Shown: positions 34,527 through 43,594, counted from the first letter of the stretch. The stretch is DNA of 64,000 nt from Bordetella ansorpii (GCF_900078705.1 NZ_FKIF01000009.1:326507-390506); one strand, 5' to 3'. Numbers and translations are program-made. The notes: a model not told the origin generated them from the letters alone.

Positions 34527-35279
34527 CTAGCGCCGCGCTTCCTGCTGGGCCGCGCGCAGGCGCCGCATGACTTCGCTGTTCAGTTCGCGGTTCGCGGAGG
34601 TCCACTTGCGGGTCATCCGGTCGATCTCGGCCTGCAACCGGGACACCAGCGCATCGTCACCCTTGGCCAGCCCCCAGATGGCGTATTCCGCATAGGTTTC
34701 GTAGGTACCGAAGCGCTGCACCGCCTGCTCGAACGCGGCGCGCGCCTGCGCGTCGCGGCTGACGCCGGCATAGCAGCGCGCCATCAACAGCAACACGCCT
34801 TCGGCGCGATAGTTGGGATGCTGCGTGCTCAGCGCCTCGAGATGCGGCAAGGCATCCTGGTAGCGGCGGCAGGCCACGAACGAGCGCGCGGCGCCGTAGA
34901 GCAGGTCGGCATCGGTGGAGAACGGTCCTTTCAGCGCGCCCTCGTAAAGCGTGGCGGCCTCTTCGGCCTGGCCCGCGTCCAGCAAGGCGGCGGCCAGGCG
35001 CATCTGGTTCTGCGCGGTGGGCGTCTCGTCGAAATCGGAACGGGCCAGGCGCACCGCCTTGCCGGGATCGAGCGCGCGGGAGGCGGCCGACACGGCCTTG
35101 AAGGCGCCTCGCTCCAGCCGGCTGCTGGGCAGATAGACGGCGAACAGGTACACGATGCTGCCCAGCATGGGAAATGCGAACAGAATGAAAAGCCAGTACA
35201 GCGGCTGCCCGCTGCGCACCACATGGATGGCGCACAGCAGCGCCAGAACGATATGCAAACCCAGGCCGATGAATGGCAT
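34527..35279 (-). CDS. Membrane protein with PLDc_N-like N-terminus and TPR repeats
   Basis: 250 residues from the ATG at 35279 (GGAG upstream); an ATG at 35330 would add 17 residues. Two N-terminal helices with WLFILFAFPMLGSIVYLFAVYLP resemble the PLDc_N membrane hairpin. Residues 80-220 are TPR-like (LAAALLDAGQAEEAATLYEGAL, ARCYAGVSRDAQARAAFEQAV). It is convergent with the receiver gene, 17 bases apart, around a GGCGCTAGCGCC palindrome that may terminate both. Function unknown. Confidence 0.65.
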   Translation of the reverse strand: MPFIGLGLHIVLALLCAIHVVRSGQPLYWLFILFAFPMLGSIVYLFAVYLPSSRLERGAFKAVSAASRALDPGKAVRLARSDFDETPTAQNQMRLAAALLDAGQAEEAATLYEGALKGPFSTDADLLYGAARSFVACRRYQDALPHLEALSTQHPNYRAEGVLLLMARCYAGVSRDAQARAAFEQAVQRFGTYETYAEYAIWGLAKGDDALVSRLQAEIDRMTRKWTSANRELNSEVMRRLRAAQQEARR

Positions 35280-35429
35280 GCCGACAATGCTCCAGTTCGT
35301 GACGCGGCGATGGTAGCCGCTTATGCTCAAGCAGAAAACCGTTCATGCGGCCTGGCACGGGGCCATGGCCCAAGCGCCGAATCGCGACGGCCCGGCGCGA
35401 GTGGCTGAACCGCCCTCGTCAGGAATACG

Positions 35430-36371
35430 TCAGCCGAACCGCCCCAGATACGCATCCAGCCGCCGGGCCAGGAGCTCGTCATGCGCGGCATTGCCGCCGA
35501 ACATGAAGCACCGCGCGCAATGGCGCGGAAAGCGGATCGGCGCCAGATGGCGCGCCACGGCGCGGTAGGCCGACAGGCTTTCATGCTTGCTGGCATCGCC
35601 CCACACGGGCTCGGGTCCCGCGGTGACGGCGATGGCCTTCTCGCCGCAACGGGTCGACACGCCTGGCTCCCGCTCCAGCGCCGCCAGGGCCGAGGACAGC
35701 CGGCTGAAGAACGACCAGCCGATCAGGGTGCGCCAGCCGATGTCGGCGATGCCCGGCTGTTCGTCCGGCGTCCAGCGGTGCATCGAGCCCTCGCGCCGCA
35801 CGCCGTCCATCACCATCGACGGCGATATGTGGATGGCGGCCGGATAACGCTCCAGTTCCCGCGCCATGCCGAACGACAGGCTGCTGTTGTAAGGCGGCAG
35901 AAAAAAGCCCATGCCCATCACACCGCAGATCAGCCTGGTGCCCAGCAACAGGTCGGTGATGGTATCGGCGAACGCGACGTTATGCGCGTGCTCGGCTGGC
36001 AGGTCGATCTCGAAGAGCGCCATCTCGCTGCGCTGCTCCACCCCGAAATAGGGCAAGGCAGGCTCCTCGAATTCGGACAGGGCATAACCATAGCGGCGCA
36101 GCCCCTCTCCATAGGCAGTGCCGGACTGCTCGAAAAATGCCCGGCCATCGGCCGCCAGACCCGGAGTGATCTTGCGGATCTTGCCCCGGTGTTCGAGGAA
36201 ATGGAAAGAGGCCATATAGGCGGCGGCGCCCCAGGCGTCTTCGAACAAGCGATAAGCCTGCGTCAACGCATCCCGGTTCGCCTCGTCCGCGATCTCGCCA
36301 TCCAATAGCGCGATGATGCGGAACGCCGGCACGGCCAACGGGGATTCGTCATACAGCAGCATATCGGGCAT
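35430..36371 (-). CDS. Unrecognised 313-residue protein, weak resemblance to type VI immunity family DUF3396
   Basis: Start chosen at MPDMLLYDESP. No signal or membrane segment. Features: EIDLPAEHAHNVAFADTITDLLLGTRLICGVMGMGFFLP, then ADIGWRTLIGWSFFSRLSSALAALE and a C-terminal cluster of histidines and cysteines (RHCARCFMFGGN). The general order recalls DUF3396 proteins, but the resemblance is too weak for a firm call. It is monocistronic or follows the exported-protein gene at 36571-37245 after a 200-base gap. The vgrG cassette is about 17 kb away. Confidence 0.5.
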   Translation of the reverse strand: MPDMLLYDESPLAVPAFRIIALLDGEIADEANRDALTQAYRLFEDAWGAAAYMASFHFLEHRGKIRKITPGLAADGRAFFEQSGTAYGEGLRRYGYALSEFEEPALPYFGVEQRSEMALFEIDLPAEHAHNVAFADTITDLLLGTRLICGVMGMGFFLPPYNSSLSFGMARELERYPAAIHISPSMVMDGVRREGSMHRWTPDEQPGIADIGWRTLIGWSFFSRLSSALAALEREPGVSTRCGEKAIAVTAGPEPVWGDASKHESLSAYRAVARHLAPIRFPRHCARCFMFGGNAAHDELLARRLDAYLGRFG

Positions 36372-36570
36372 GGCCTTGCATCCTTCCTTCTCGCAGTGGG
36401 CAGAAAGACGGCCGTCGCCAGCCGCGCAGGGAAAAACCCCGCGATTGTGCAAGCCCCGGACGGGCAATGTCCTACCGAATCCTTCGACATGCCAGCAATC
36501 CATACAAAGCCTTCCCGCGTCCCCCTGCGCGCCGGGCGCTCTCGAAAAGGTTTGGATATAACTCTCTGCC

Positions 36571-37245
36571 CTACTGCGGCGGCGCGGGCTGCGGATCCCC
36601 GTCGCCGCCCGCCCCCGAGACGATCCCGCCCTCGACGCTGCCCAGATCGGCCAGCAGATCGTAGCAACGCGACTCCAGTTCCTCGGCGGCCGCGGCACGT
36701 TGGGGGGACGCCTCATCGACCGCGCTGCGGCAGCGCAGGCCCACCGCCACGGCCGGCTTCTGCTCGCGGCCTTCCTCGGTCACGCCCTTGATACTGATGA
36801 ACTGTACGAAGTGATAGCGCTTGCCGTTGTCCAGGGCCGTGTAGATCAACTGCGCGCCGCCGGCTTCGAACTCCATGCCGGGCATGTTCTCGACCTCGCG
36901 CATGGTGTTCTGGATGGCTTCATCGCTGGCGTGCTCCAGCGCGCGGGCCTCTTCGGGCGGCAGGTCGGCGTAGTTGACCGAAGGCGCCAACGTGCGCAGC
37001 GACAGGCGCGCCACCGCGAACTGGCCGGATACCGACTGCAAGGGAAACCGGTATTCGGCGTACTGCGTGCCGTCCTGGTCCGACTGGGAAACGAGGCGCC
37101 AGTCGGCGGGCGGCACGAACACCGGCTTGCCGCCGGCGAAGGTCAGGCTGCCCGTCACGCCGATCTCGGCGGACAGGGCGGGCGAGGCGCCGAGAACCCC
37201 GGCGACGAGGGCGGATGCAAGAACGGTACGGCGTGATGCGGACAT
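36571..37245 (-). CDS. Conserved-looking exported protein of unknown function
   Basis: 224 residues from MSASRRTVLASALVAGVLGASPALSAEIG, a classical Sec signal peptide with an ALSA cleavage site. The mature part (SLTFAGGKPVFVPPADWRLVSQSDQDGTQYAEYRFPL ... YHFVQFISIKGVTEEGREQK) is predominantly beta, with two cysteines that could pair. The C-terminus is Gly/Pro-rich. It is divergent from two glutathione transferase genes. No function recognised. Confidence 0.65.
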   Translation of the reverse strand: MSASRRTVLASALVAGVLGASPALSAEIGVTGSLTFAGGKPVFVPPADWRLVSQSDQDGTQYAEYRFPLQSVSGQFAVARLSLRTLAPSVNYADLPPEEARALEHASDEAIQNTMREVENMPGMEFEAGGAQLIYTALDNGKRYHFVQFISIKGVTEEGREQKPAVAVGLRCRSAVDEASPQRAAAAEELESRCYDLLADLGSVEGGIVSGAGGDGDPQPAPPQ

Positions 37246-37423
37246 GGATGCGAAGCGATCTGCCTGGATATGCCGCGATGATAGCCGAGCGCGGGGCAGG
37301 TTCGCGCCGCGGACGCCCGGCCGGCGCGGCGCCGCGAATAGGCATAGAATTTCCGCGACCGTTCCGAAAGCCGCGGCATTGCGGCGGCCCGCCCGGAACA
37401 GCCCCGACAAACGAGGAGACACC

Positions 37424-38056
37424 ATGCTGAAGATCTGGGGACGCGCGAATTCCGTCAATGTGCAGAAAGTGCTGTGGTGCTGCGACGAACTGCGGTTGCC
37501 GTACGAACGCATCGACGCCGGCATGCACTACGGCCGCAACAACGAGGCCGCCTACCTGGCCATGAACCCCAACGGCCGCGTGCCCACGCTGGAAGATGGC
37601 GACTTCGTGCTGTGGGAGTCGAACGCCATCCTGCGCTACCTGGCGCTGCAATATGGCGAAGCGAGCGGCCTGTATCCCGAAGGCGCCCGGGCGCGCGCCA
37701 GCATGGAACGCTGGCTGGACTGGACGCTGGCCTCGCTGCAGCCCGCCGAACGGCCGCTGTTCTGGGGCATGGTGCGCACCCCGCCCGAACAGCGCGACAT
37801 GGCGGCCCTCCAGAAGGCGGCCGACGAGACCGGCAAGCTGTGGCAAGTGCTGGACGAGCGCCTGAAAGACCGCGCCTACATCGAAGGCCAGGCCTTCACG
37901 CTGGCCGACATCGTGCTGGGCGCCTATTGCCGGCGCTTCCTGGGCGCCGAACTGGACAGCCTGCGCCGCCCGGCCCTGCCGCATCTGCAAGCCTGGTACG
38001 AACGGCTGCAGGAGCGTCCCGCCTTCCGCCGGCACATCGCGCCGGCGCTGACTTGA
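37424..38056 (+). CDS. Glutathione S-transferase family protein
   Basis: 210 residues. The thioredoxin-fold N-terminal domain has the Ser/Asn-type active-site region WGRANSVNVQKVLW, MNPNGRVPTLEDGDFVLWESNAILRYLA (the glutathione-binding cis-Pro and ES motif). The helical C-terminal domain has AFTLADIVLGAYCRRF, the GST N-capping box. Cytosolic detoxification or reductase enzyme. AGGAG is six bases before the start. Followed after 31 bases by a second GST gene. Confidence 0.9.
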   Translation: MLKIWGRANSVNVQKVLWCCDELRLPYERIDAGMHYGRNNEAAYLAMNPNGRVPTLEDGDFVLWESNAILRYLALQYGEASGLYPEGARARASMERWLDWTLASLQPAERPLFWGMVRTPPEQRDMAALQKAADETGKLWQVLDERLKDRAYIEGQAFTLADIVLGAYCRRFLGAELDSLRRPALPHLQAWYERLQERPAFRRHIAPALT

Positions 38057-38087
38057 TCCCTTTCTCTTTCAGGAGCCCATCGCGGCC

Positions 38088-38717
38088 ATGACCATCGAAC
38101 TGCATACCTGGAACACCCCCAACGGCCGCAAGATCAGCGTGGCGCTGGAAGAAATGGGCCTGCCCTATTCCGTCCATCCGGTCGACATCCGCAACGGCCA
38201 GCAATTCGAACCCGGCTTCCTGCGCATCAGCCCGAACAACCGCATCCCGGCCATCGTCGACCCCGACGGCCCGCAAGGCAAGCCGGTCAGCGTGTTCGAG
38301 TCGGGCGCCATCCTGCTGTACCTGGGCGAGAAGACGGGCAAGTTCCTGCCCGCGCCGCTGGCCCAGCGCATTCCCGTGCTGGAATGGCTGATGTGGCAGA
38401 TGGGCGGCTTCGGCCCCATGCCGGGCCAGGCGCATCACTTCCTGGGCTTGCAGAACGAGGACGACAAGCGCTACGGCGCCAAGCGTTATGTCGACGAGAC
38501 CCGCCGCCTGTACGGTGTGCTGGATCGCCGGCTGGCGCAGGTGGAGTTCGTGGCGGGCGCGCTGTCGGTGGCCGACTTCGCCATCGTGGGGTGGGCATGG
38601 CGGCACGAACGCCACCAGGTCGACCTGGCCGACTTCCCGAACGTGCAGCGGTGGTACGACACGCTGATGGACCGCCCGGCGGTCAAGCGGGGTTTCGACG
38701 TGAAGCTGGACACCTGA
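38088..38717 (+). CDS. YfcG/Ure2-like glutathione transferase (disulfide-bond reductase type)
   Basis: 209 residues. HTWNTPNGRKISVALEEMGLPY is the start of the YfcG/Ure2-like class, where the Asn of TPNG replaces the usual Ser/Cys, and ISPNNRIPAIVDPDG followed by FESGAILLYLGEK forms the glutathione site. SVADFAIVGWAWRHE is the C-terminal domain motif. These proteins use two glutathione molecules to reduce disulfides. Cotranscribed with the preceding GST. Confidence 0.88.
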   Translation: MTIELHTWNTPNGRKISVALEEMGLPYSVHPVDIRNGQQFEPGFLRISPNNRIPAIVDPDGPQGKPVSVFESGAILLYLGEKTGKFLPAPLAQRIPVLEWLMWQMGGFGPMPGQAHHFLGLQNEDDKRYGAKRYVDETRRLYGVLDRRLAQVEFVAGALSVADFAIVGWAWRHERHQVDLADFPNVQRWYDTLMDRPAVKRGFDVKLDT

Positions 38718-38906
38718 TACCGTTGCAACGAGTCAGGCAGGCCCCCCGGCCGCCTGGGCCGCCACCGGTTCATTATCCGGAGAGGCTGGAACAGTCATTC
38801 CCGCAGCACCCGATTGTTCGCATTTTCGAACAAGTGTCTTTCGATAGGCCCCCTTTATACGAGGGGCCCCCGTCCATAGAATACTTTTCCATGAACGGAG
38901 CCTATC

Positions 38907-39119
38907 ATGAGAGCCTTGATCGAAAAAAATCTTAATCAACCCGCGTTGGTCAGCGCGCTGGTCGACTTCACGGGCCTGATGGCCCGCGTGGACTTCAACC
39001 TGGGCCAGGCCGCCTTCGTGGTGGCCGCCAAGGGCCTGCGCTATGGCCTGCCGGCCGCGCAAAAACTGGCCCGCCGCACGACGCGCGCGGCGGGCCAGTG
39101 CGGCAAACGGGCGGAATGA
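38907..39119 (+). CDS. Small protein of unknown function
   Basis: 70 residues (MRALIEKNLNQPALVSALVDFTGLMARVDF...), helical, with a basic C-terminus. GGAG is seven to ten bases before the start. It is convergent with the SYLF lipoprotein gene, 19 bases apart. The 190-base upstream region contains a GGCCCC/GGGGCC stem around 38850-38873. Codon use matches its neighbours, supporting a real gene, but no family is recognised. Confidence 0.5.
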   Translation: MRALIEKNLNQPALVSALVDFTGLMARVDFNLGQAAFVVAAKGLRYGLPAAQKLARRTTRAAGQCGKRAE

Positions 39120-39138
39120 CCGCCCGCCGCCATGCGCC

Positions 39139-39735
39139 TTACAGACCCGTATCGCGGGTGATCTTGCTGCCGTCGATCGACACGCCCGCCATCAGGCCGG
39201 CGTTGTTCATCACGAAACCGACGACCGACTGCTGATAAGTGTTGCTGTCGATGCTGCCGTTGGCGCCGATCTTGGCCACGGCCACCGTGGCGTCGGCGCC
39301 CACCGTCCAACCGTTGCTTTCGCGGAATTTCTTCAGCGCGGCGTCGGTCATGAACAACAGCACGGTGGCGCGCGATTGTGCGCCCGCCTGGAAGCCGATC
39401 GAGCCGCCAGCGGTGGTGTAGTACGACACCGGCTGACCGCCCACGCGCAGCACACCCTTGCCGTATTCGCCGGCCACGATGAAGCCACCGCCGATCACTG
39501 CCGGGAAGACCAGCACGCCCTTGGCGCGCTGCACCAGTTCACGCGACTGCGGCGAGGCCTGGTAGAGCTTGGACAGGGTGGCATCCGCGCCCGAATTGAT
39601 CTCGGAACGCTGCTGGGCCGGCGTGGCCGAATTGTTCTGGGTATTGGTCGTGCAGCCCGCGAAGGTCAGGCCCGCCAGGGCCACGGTTGCGGCGGCCAGG
39701 CCGCTGCGGCGCAGAATAGAGGAAGATCCGAACAT
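39139..39735 (-). CDS. SYLF-domain (YSC84-like) lipoprotein
   Basis: 198 residues. Signal peptide with lipobox LTFAGC (Cys near residue 28). The SYLF lipid-binding domain is evident in RAKGVLVFPAVIGGGFIVAGEYGKGVLRVGG and GGSIGFQAGAQSRATVLLFMTDAALKKF. Bacterial members are envelope proteins of uncertain role and bind phosphoinositide-like or other lipids in eukaryotic relatives. Strong AAAGGAG before the start at 39735. The upstream region has a GTGGG-CGA-CCCAC hairpin at 39751-39763. Confidence 0.85.
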   Translation of the reverse strand: MFGSSSILRRSGLAAATVALAGLTFAGCTTNTQNNSATPAQQRSEINSGADATLSKLYQASPQSRELVQRAKGVLVFPAVIGGGFIVAGEYGKGVLRVGGQPVSYYTTAGGSIGFQAGAQSRATVLLFMTDAALKKFRESNGWTVGADATVAVAKIGANGSIDSNTYQQSVVGFVMNNAGLMAGVSIDGSKITRDTGL

Positions 39736-39890
39736 GGTGCTTCTCCTTTTGAGTGGGCGACCCACTTCCGTTAATAGGGTGCGATCCACTCTACTCCGCC
39801 CCCTTGTTACTGGCGTGAGCGAGGCCTGACATAAGGCCAGAAAGCGCAACCAAACCTGTCATGCGGCGCGGCACCGCCCAGACCCGGCGA

Positions 39891-41528
39891 TCAGGCCGAA
39901 ACCTCCTCCTGCACCGCGGAAAGCACGGGCTGAAGCGGCTCATGGCCGTGTTGCAGCAGCCAGACGACCAGGTTGCCGCACGGCATGGGCTTGCCATACA
40001 AGTAGCCCTGGATATACGAGACGTTACGGGCCTGCAGGTAGCGCAACTGCACGTCGTTCTCCACCCCTTCCGCCACCACCTGCAATCCCAGGCGGGCCGC
40101 CAGCGCGATGATCGCGTCCAGCACGGGCGCCTCGCCGTCGACCGATTCGATGGCGCTGACGAAGCCACGGTCGATCTTCAGGTAGTCCACGGGAAAGCGA
40201 TGCAGGTAGGACAGCGAACAGTTGCCCACGCCGAAGTCGTCGATGGCCACCAGCGCCCCGGTGGCGCGCAGGGCTTCGAGATTGCGCCGCGCCGTGTCGT
40301 CGTCCGACACCAGGCTGCGCTCGGTGATTTCCAGCACCAGCACGATATGGCGCTGCTGCAGCACGCGGCGCAGTTGCGAGACGTCCGACACCAGCCGCGC
40401 GCTGGCCAGGTGCTCGGCCGCCAGGTTCACGCCCACATGGAAACCCGGGCGCAGCGGCCACTGCGCCACATCGCGCTCGATCAGTTCGAACAGGTGCAAA
40501 GTCAGCGGCACGATCATGCCGTGCGTCTCGGCCTGTGCGATGAAAACGTCGGGCCGGACATCTTCGCCCGACGCGGTGCGCCAACGCATCAACGCTTCCA
40601 CGCCCATGCACTGCCCCTGCCGCACGTCGTAGATGGGCTGATAGCACAGGTAGAACTCGCCCGCGCGCATGGCGCGCCGCAGGCTTTCCACTGGGGACAG
40701 CTGGCGCAGCCGCAAGCGCCAGGCGATGAAGCCCAGCGCGCCGGCCAGCACCAGCGTCGCGGGCAGGAATTCGAGCGCCACGCGCCGCCAGGCCGCGTAG
40801 ACGTCCTTGGCCGGCACGGTCACCGACACCTGCACGGCGTAGTCGTCGGACTGCAGGCGGCGCACCTGCGCCATGGGGCCGGGATCGCCCACGGGATAGC
40901 CCTGGCTGTGGATGGATACCCCGGTGCCGAAGTGCATCTCGACATGGTACGAACGCAGATCGGCCACGGTATTGAGCAGATCGATCAGATACTGGCCGTC
41001 GAGCACGGCCACGACGGTGACGTCGTTCCAGTTCTGCGCGAAGACCACGGCAGGCCGGCTTTCACTGGAGGCCGTACCGGCCACCGATGCGATCGAGCGC
41101 CCTTGCGGCAATGCGGACAGCGTGGGCAGCAGCATCGACAGTCGCCGCATGCCATTGTTGACGCCGGCCGCGCATTCGACGGTGTCGTTGCGTACGAACA
41201 GCAGGGAGCGCAGGTACGGGGAGATCGATCCCATGTACTGCAGCGTGGGCTCGGCCATGGAACACGGGCGCCCCGCCAGCGGCCCCAGTTCATCGACCAC
41301 CCGCCACGCATAGGCCGACATGGTCTGCGCCTGATGCATCAGCACCCGGGCGGCGATGTCGGCCTGGCTGGAAGTCAGGCGCCGCGCCTCGCTGAGCGAC
41401 GCGAAGGCGCACAGCACGGCAGGCGCCAGCAGCACCAGGATGGCCTGCACGGCAAACCACCACGCGTGCCGGCCCTTCCAGACCTGCATGCCCACGCTTT
41501 CTGCCCGTAAGGTTCGCGAACCGCCCAT
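39891..41528 (-). CDS. CSS-motif EAL-domain cyclic-di-GMP phosphodiesterase
   Basis: 545 residues from the ATG at 41528; a TTG at 41540 or ATG at 41489 are alternatives. Two membrane helices (about residues 20-40 and 240-260) enclose a periplasmic CSS domain with RPCSMAEPTLQYMG and a partner Cys in TVECAAG, which form a redox-sensitive disulfide in this family. The cytosolic EAL domain has GVEALMRW, NLAAEHL, LEITERSL, AIDDFGVGNCSLSYL, DYLKIDRGFV and VAEGVE, so the catalytic metal residues are retained. It should degrade c-di-GMP when the periplasmic cysteines are reduced. Confidence 0.88.
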   Translation of the reverse strand: MGGSRTLRAESVGMQVWKGRHAWWFAVQAILVLLAPAVLCAFASLSEARRLTSSQADIAARVLMHQAQTMSAYAWRVVDELGPLAGRPCSMAEPTLQYMGSISPYLRSLLFVRNDTVECAAGVNNGMRRLSMLLPTLSALPQGRSIASVAGTASSESRPAVVFAQNWNDVTVVAVLDGQYLIDLLNTVADLRSYHVEMHFGTGVSIHSQGYPVGDPGPMAQVRRLQSDDYAVQVSVTVPAKDVYAAWRRVALEFLPATLVLAGALGFIAWRLRLRQLSPVESLRRAMRAGEFYLCYQPIYDVRQGQCMGVEALMRWRTASGEDVRPDVFIAQAETHGMIVPLTLHLFELIERDVAQWPLRPGFHVGVNLAAEHLASARLVSDVSQLRRVLQQRHIVLVLEITERSLVSDDDTARRNLEALRATGALVAIDDFGVGNCSLSYLHRFPVDYLKIDRGFVSAIESVDGEAPVLDAIIALAARLGLQVVAEGVENDVQLRYLQARNVSYIQGYLYGKPMPCGNLVVWLLQHGHEPLQPVLSAVQEEVSA

Positions 41529-41719
41529 GCTGTATCCCAAAACCTGGGCGCCGCTCTGGAGAGTTTTGCACAGGAATGATAAATTCCTGCGAACCTTATC
41601 AGGATATTCACAAAAGATGAAATTATTCGAACATTTTGTGAATTTTTGCTTACAGCTGAAGTCACGGCGTCAGACTGCGCGACCGCTGCAGTCTCCGGGC
41701 GACGGTATGGCGGGGCGGC

Positions 41720-41926
41720 CTATTGACTGGCAACGGCGCCTCGGCCCTGCGCACTGAGCGACTGGGCGTGGGCGACGATCCGCTTGGGCTTCCAGACCTT
41801 GCAGGCATGGTCCAGGGCCTTGTCCTGGGACAAAAATCTGGCGAAACCCATCGCCTGATCAACGGTAAGAAACTCGTAGCGCCGACCCGAATACGTCACC
41901 GCGCGTCCATCCCGTGTCACCTCCAA
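41720..41926 (-). CDS. Small protein of unknown function (TTG start)
   Basis: 68 residues. The TTG at 41926 is preceded by AGGAGG with five bases spacing, a strong ribosome site. The sequence VTRDGRAVTYSGRRYEFLTVDQAMGFARFLSQDKALDHACKVW looks like a compact alpha/beta fold. No signal peptide or membrane segment. It stands alone; no family recognised. Confidence 0.55.
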   Translation of the reverse strand: MEVTRDGRAVTYSGRRYEFLTVDQAMGFARFLSQDKALDHACKVWKPKRIVAHAQSLSAQGRGAVASQ

Positions 41927-42288
41927 GCTAGCCTCCTCGTGAAATGCACAAAGGTCTGCCGAGAAATCTTAACCATAATGACATATTCATAACCCTGCGA
42001 GAACCTCCCTATGAGATGAGCATAAGCAGGGAAAACCTGGTTGCATCATTCTCCGGGAAGCGTTGAAAGATTGCGCGATTGTGTAAGCGCTAGCATGGAC
42101 AGCACAGGATGTGCCTGGTTGGCGGAAGTTCAGGGATGGAAGGGGGATTTGCGTCAGTTGCGCAAAATGGCACGCAGTGCAAAAGCCGGCGAATGCCGGC
42201 TTTTGCACTGCGGGAAACCATATTTACTTTGTTGTAAATAATGTAAAACTCAAGACGGCAGTGCCGATCCCCATCGACTGACTGCGCG
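41927..42288. other. Non-coding stretch with a long perfect hairpin
   Basis: About 360 bases. The main content is an 18-bp perfect inverted repeat at 42173-42212. A 66-residue frame crosses it but has no ribosome site, and its sequence is dictated by the palindrome. The left part is AT-rich and may hold the promoter of the small gene at 41720-41926. Confidence 0.5.
42173..42212. terminator. Perfect 18-bp inverted repeat, possible bidirectional terminator
   Basis: CGCAGTGCAAAAGCCGGC (42173-42190), loop GAAT, and its exact complement (42195-42212). The AAAA/TTTT inside the arms gives a T-run in both directions. It sits between two small minus-strand genes and could end the transcript of 42289-42486. 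Confidence 0.55.
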
Positions 42289-42486
42289 TCATTGACGCGG
42301 CGGCTCGATCCAGAAAAACTTTTCGCCCTGCGCGACCATGTCGGCGACGGCATCGGCATCCATGCGCAGATCCGTGCCCATGAGGGTCGCGCCGCCATCA
42401 TCGTGGATATGAATGATGGCCGGCGGATCATTCTCCATGGTGTACCAGTAGTACCCAGGCTTCAGGTCGTGCGAGTCGGTCGTCAT
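42289..42486 (-). CDS. Small acidic protein of unknown function
   Basis: 65 residues (MTTDSHDLKPGYYWYTMENDPPAIIHIHDDGGATLMG...). AGGGAG lies upstream of the ATG at 42486. Aromatic and acidic residues dominate: KPGYYWYTME, then HIHDDGG, and EKFFWIEPP at the end. Probably cytosolic; the stop is 77 bases from the large hairpin. No family name can be given. Confidence 0.6.
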   Translation of the reverse strand: MTTDSHDLKPGYYWYTMENDPPAIIHIHDDGGATLMGTDLRMDADAVADMVAQGEKFFWIEPPRQ

Positions 42487-42790
42487 GATGGCCAGTCTCC
42501 CTGCAGGTGATTGTGCGGCGGCGGCGCCACAGGCGTAAACAGATGCTACCGCGCCTCCGGAGGGGAGCGGCGAGGCTCGATATCAGGCCCATTTCAGCCG
42601 ATTTCAAACCCTGTCATCCAGCTTGCACGCACCCCGCGCGAGGCGCAATATGGTTCCGAGCGTAGGGGGCCCGGATGTTGCGGATCGTCGCCATTGATCG
42701 CGGTCCGGTCACCCTCCCCACGGCGCGCCGTTCGACAATGGACCGGGATATTTTCAACTTGGCTGTCTCGCGCAGCAAGGCAGGAGCATC
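42487..42790. other. Intergenic stretch before the PXPV-type gene
   Basis: About 300 bases between divergent genes. No ORF with a ribosome site and no convincing -35/-10 pair. GGATATTTTC near 42746 might serve as a -10 for the plus-strand gene. Confidence 0.3.
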
Positions 42791-43111
42791 ATGAAAAAGT
42801 GGCTGATCGCAGGCTTGGGCGCAGCGGGCGTACTGCTATCCAGCGCAGCGCTGGCCCGAGTGGACGTGGGCATCAGTATCGGCGTGCCGGGCTATGTCTA
42901 CCCGCGGCCGCCGATATATGTCGCACCGCCCCCGCCCGTCTACGTGGCGCCGCGTCCGGTATACGTCGCGCCGCCCCCGCGGGTGTACGTGGCTCCGCCG
43001 CCTCCCGTTTACTATCCGGCGCCGGTGTACTACGGCGGCCCGCGCTACTATGGCCGTGGCGGCGGTTATTACCGCCATCATCATCACCATGATCGCGGCT
43101 GGCGCCGCTGA
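42791..43111 (+). CDS. Exported Pro/Tyr/Val-rich repeat protein with His-rich tail (PXPV type)
   Basis: 106 residues. Sec signal MKKWLIAGLGAAGVLLSSAALA, then VDVGISIGVPGYVYP. The centre repeats YVAPPPPV-like units four times, followed by a Tyr/Gly-rich part and YYRHHHHHDRGWRR. Small 'PXPV repeat' proteins of this kind are common in Bordetella and relatives and lie in the envelope or periplasm. The five-His tail could bind metals. AGGAG lies eight bases before the start; a terminator follows. Confidence 0.8.
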   Translation: MKKWLIAGLGAAGVLLSSAALARVDVGISIGVPGYVYPRPPIYVAPPPPVYVAPRPVYVAPPPRVYVAPPPPVYYPAPVYYGGPRYYGRGGGYYRHHHHHDRGWRR

Positions 43112-43173
43112 CCGGCCAAAAACCAGTGGCCAGGCGATGCGGCCTGGGCTTCTGGCAAAGCGGGCTATAAAAA

Positions 43174-43196
43174 AACGCCGCCCTCGGGGCGGCGTT
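43174..43196. terminator. Terminator after the PXPV-type gene
   Basis: AACGCCGCCC (43174-43183) pairs with GGGCGGCGTT (43187-43196). A-tract on the left and T residues on the right, so it could act in both directions. Confidence 0.75.
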
Positions 43197-43345
43197 CTTA
43201 TGCCGGCTTCATGGGTTGCGGCATGGACGCAGGCATCTGAGCCTGTACGCCTAGCGGTGCCGGCGACTTGTCGCCGGCTTGGGAAGAAGTCTCGCGGATC
43301 AGGTCGATCCAGCGACGCGGGGCGCTCGAAGCGCGCCACCAACCA

Positions 43346-43594
43346 TTATGCGGACGCATGGGCAAACTCGGGTTCTCCGTTGAAACGCACACCATTGACC
43401 TTCTCGAATATCTCTTGGCTGCCCTGTTCGGCTTCGTCGCGGCTGGCATATGCAGCCAATCCAGGAACCTGCCAGAGCTTTTCGGGTGCGGTGCCGCCAA
43501 TGCGGCGGGTACAGATTCGTACCTCGTAGCCCCTGTCTTCTTCCTGGACGACGGTACAACGCACACGGAAATCGCCAATCGTTCGCGAAGTCAT
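43346..43594 (-). CDS. Small protein of unknown function
   Basis: 82 residues: MTSRTIGDFRVRCTVVQEEDRGYEVRICTRRIGG ... YASRDEAEQGSQEIFEKVNGVRFNG. Predicted beta strands followed by a helix, no signal. The gene is less GC-rich than its surroundings, and an overlapping 126-residue frame in another register looks like a shadow. The upstream 43595-43760 is AT-rich and probably holds its promoter. Confidence 0.55.
   Translation of the reverse strand: MTSRTIGDFRVRCTVVQEEDRGYEVRICTRRIGGTAPEKLWQVPGLAAYASRDEAEQGSQEIFEKVNGVRFNGEPEFAHASA

Noticed and set aside
42041..42241. 66-residue plus-strand frame
   Set aside because: No ribosome site; its C-terminal part is encoded by the perfect hairpin.
43198..43578. 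126-residue minus-strand frame overlapping the 82-residue gene at 43346-43594
   Set aside because: Starts inside the other gene in a different register and its 5' end has no ribosome site; the 82-residue frame has better protein-like composition.
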